In this document: piece by piece, positions 4,170-6,067 of the stretch | Position numbering within the stretch: the stretch's first letter is position 1 | Layout of the letters: each line of letters begins with the position of its first letter | Origin: Gammaproteobacteria bacterium | GTDB taxonomy: Bacteria; Pseudomonadota; Gammaproteobacteria; Pseudomonadales; Azotimanducaceae | Direction: 5' to 3' | Assembly: GCA_003228415.1 (NCBI GenBank) | Contig: QIDL01000295.1 | Span: forward strand, 1-6,067 | DNA: 6,067 nucleotides | Notes under the pieces: generated by a model | Seen by the model: only the letters and a program-made list of their open reading frames with translations | What the model was told of the DNA's origin: nothing | Database searches by the model: none | Translations under genes and position numbers: made by a program

Positions 4170-6067
4170 TGGCCCGTTGTTTCCCGGTCTGATTCATCGG
4201 GGAGGGCCAGTGCGGTGAGCTTGCCACCGGTCTGCAGCACCACATACTGACGCCCCGCATGGACATAGGTCATGCTGCCGTAGCGGGTTCGGTCGTTCAT
4301 GGAGACCTTGCCAATCTGCATGCCGGTGGCCTTGTCGACCGCGAACAGGGCGGGGGTTCCGTCACTCTGCAACGAGGTGTACATCAGCAACGTTTTGGTC
4401 ACCACGATGGGTGCCGGCATCATCACACCGGTATTGGGAATTTCCATCCCTTCGAGATCCGGATGATTCAGCACGACATCGGGTGTTTCGCCGGTTGGGA
4501 TCATCCACAGATGCTCACCCGTGTTCATGTCGATGGCGGTGATCCGGGAATAAGGTGGCTTGAACACGGACAGACCGTCCGGTCCACGTACGCCGGTCGA
4601 TCGCAGCACTGCGTAGTCGGCAATGGTGACTCCCGTTGGCAAATTCAGAATCGCATCACGCTCTTTGCCGGGCGCCATGATTCTGGAGCTGCAGTGAGTC
4701 CGCGATGGAACGAACAGAACACCCGCCTCGGGATCCGCTGCCACCGGCGCGTCGATGTTGACACCGCCGATGTCGCCCGGGCACCACAGCGCCGCGGTCT
4801 TGCCGAGATTGTTGTCGCGATGCAGAGGCGGCTGAAAAAGGGGTCCGATGTCGAACGGTTCGATGGCCGCAATGGCGCGCTTGCGTAACTCCGGTGTGAA
4901 ATCCATCAGATCGTCGTAGGTCAGTCCCTGAATATCGTAGGGTGCCGGTCTGGTGGGAAATGGTTGAGTTTTCGAAAGTCGTTCCCCGGGCAGCTTGGAT
5001 GTCGGGACCGCCCGTTCTTCAATGGGCCAGATGGGCTCACCGGTTTCCCGGTTGAAGGTATAAATGAACGACTGCTTGGTGGCCTGCGCGACGATGGGTA
5101 CGGTCTTGCCATCGATTTCCACGTCGAGCAGCACCGGTGCGGTCGGGGCGTCGTAGTTCCAGATGTCGTGGTGAACCATCTGGAAATGCCAGATCCGTTT
5201 GCCCGTTTTCACGTCGAGGGCAATGAGGCTGGTACTGAACAGATTATCGCCGGGGCGGAAGCCGCCATAGAAGTCCAGGGTCGCGCCGTTGGTCGGAATA
5301 TATACGATGCCCCGCTGCTGATCGGCTGAAAGCGGCGCCCAGGAGGAAATGTCGCCCGTCCACTTCCATGCGTCGTTTTCCCAGGTTTCGTGGCCGAACT
5401 CCCCAGGACCCGGTAACACGTTAAATTTCCACAAAAATTTTCCCGTCCGTGCGTCGTACCCGAGGATGTCACCCGGAATGTTTTCAATACGGGACTGGTT
5501 GTAACCCTGCTCGGCGGAGTTACCGACGATGATGACGTCACCAACCACGATGGGTGGTGATGAGGAGGTGATGTAGCCCTTTTCCAGGTCGACGCCATCG
5601 TAGGGATCATAGGGATGACCGAGATCGGCCAGCAGATCCACCACGCCGGTATCCGGGAACCCATCCAGGGGGACTTTCTTGCCGAAACCCTCCAGAGGTC
5701 GGCCGGTCTTGGCATCGAGGGCTGTCAGGAAAAACGCCGGTGAAATGATGTAGATGACTCCACGCCCATCGATCTCGGCATAGGCGATTCCCTTGCCGTA
5801 GTCCTTGCGCATGGAGTATTCCCAACGATAGGTGTTTGGTTCACGGTAGCTCCAGAGGGTTTCTCCATTGGCAGGATCGAGCGCGATGACATGTCTGCGC
5901 GGGCCGGCAACCGTATAGAGCACCCCGTCGACATAGGAAGGTGTGGATCTGCCACTCCGGGCGTTGAAGCTGGCGCCATCCCAGACCCAGGCTTCCTCCA
6001 GATCTCCAAAGTTCTGTGCATTGATCTGATCGGCTGGGGAGTAGCGGGTGTGATGAGAATCACCGCC
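4166..6067 (-). CDS. PQQ-dependent dehydrogenase (quinoprotein glucose dehydrogenase-like), 5' end beyond window
   Basis: The frame is open from the right edge to TGA 4166-4168: 633 residues without the true N-terminus. The visible part starts GGDSHHTRYSPADQIN, the usual beginning of the mature quinoprotein propeller, so probably only a signal peptide or short N-terminal region is missing. An internal GTG at 5923 is not the start, because homologous sequence continues upstream of it. Repeating propeller motifs are seen as ALDPANGETLW, ALDAKTGRPL, GYDARTGKFLW, ALDVKTGKRIW, AIDMNTGEHLW and AVDKATGMQIG. HHDIWNYDAPTAP (fragment residues 299-311) and ATKQSFIYTFNRETGEP (329-345) line up from memory with the catalytic Asp and PQQ-contacting Lys regions of membrane glucose dehydrogenase, giving candidates Asp306 and Lys331. 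WCPGDIGGVN (428-437) is another family signature. No CXXCH is present, so it is not a quinohaemoprotein and needs a separate cytochrome, which the next gene supplies. The substrate (sugar, alcohol or other polyol) is not determinable. Confidence 0.93.
   Translation of the reverse strand, partial: GGDSHHTRYSPADQINAQNFGDLEEAWVWDGASFNARSGRSTPSYVDGVLYTVAGPRRHVIALDPANGETLWSYREPNTYRWEYSMRKDYGKGIAYAEIDGRGVIYIISPAFFLTALDAKTGRPLEGFGKKVPLDGFPDTGVVDLLADLGHPYDPYDGVDLEKGYITSSSPPIVVGDVIIVGNSAEQGYNQSRIENIPGDILGYDARTGKFLWKFNVLPGPGEFGHETWENDAWKWTGDISSWAPLSADQQRGIVYIPTNGATLDFYGGFRPGDNLFSTSLIALDVKTGKRIWHFQMVHHDIWNYDAPTAPVLLDVEIDGKTVPIVAQATKQSFIYTFNRETGEPIWPIEERAVPTSKLPGERLSKTQPFPTRPAPYDIQGLTYDDLMDFTPELRKRAIAAIEPFDIGPLFQPPLHRDNNLGKTAALWCPGDIGGVNIDAPVAADPEAGVLFVPSRTHCSSRIMAPGKERDAILNLPTGVTIADYAVLRSTGVRGPDGLSVFKPPYSRITAIDMNTGEHLWMIPTGETPDVVLNHPDLEGMEIPNTGVMMPAPIVVTKTLLMYTSLQSDGTPALFAVDKATGMQIGKVSMNDRTRYGSMTYVHAGRQYVVLQTGGKLTALALPDESDRETTGH

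Overview
The window (about 57-58% G+C by eye) looks like chromosomal DNA of an aerobic, respiring Gram-negative bacterium, most likely a proteobacterium. I infer this from a PQQ-dependent dehydrogenase with a partner cytochrome c, a COX15/CtaA heme A synthase, an apparently exported protein-L-isoaspartate methyltransferase and a lipobox-bearing SYLF protein. The species cannot be named from the sequence.

Layout. Positions 1-80 are left flank with no gene I can assign. Positions 81-396 hold a compact repeat structure. It consists of a 264-bp MITE-like element (81-344) with imperfect 32-bp terminal inverted repeats, followed directly by a second 52-bp copy of its left end (345-396). The junction is a nearly perfect 46-bp palindrome with no loop. 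This structure abuts the 5' part of a gene for a SYLF (Ysc84-like) lipoprotein, whose reading frame runs back through the whole repeat block to 63. The recognisable signal sequence and lipobox start only after the repeat, so the native start appears to be lost or replaced. Two more plus-strand genes follow closely: pcm with a predicted signal peptide (958-1731) and a ten-helix EamA/DMT transporter (1784-2662).

The right two thirds is a minus-strand cluster read leftward: a PQQ-dependent dehydrogenase that runs off the right edge (4166-6067), a small exported mono-heme cytochrome c overlapping it by 4 bp, and heme A synthase 15 bp further on. The plus and minus groups converge, and the transporter and heme A synthase genes overlap tail to tail by 14 bp.

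How the genes fit together. The dehydrogenase probably oxidises a sugar or alcohol in the periplasm and passes electrons to the cytochrome c encoded next to it. Heme A synthase makes the cofactor of aa3-type terminal oxidases, so the minus-strand cluster plausibly couples periplasmic oxidation to oxygen respiration. The plus-strand genes share no obvious pathway, although an exported Pcm and a lipoprotein would both act in the cell envelope. I see no RNA gene, CRISPR array, convincing promoter or rho-independent terminator. The most unusual part of the window is the repeat block and its in-frame junction with the lipoprotein gene. The genes themselves belong to known families.
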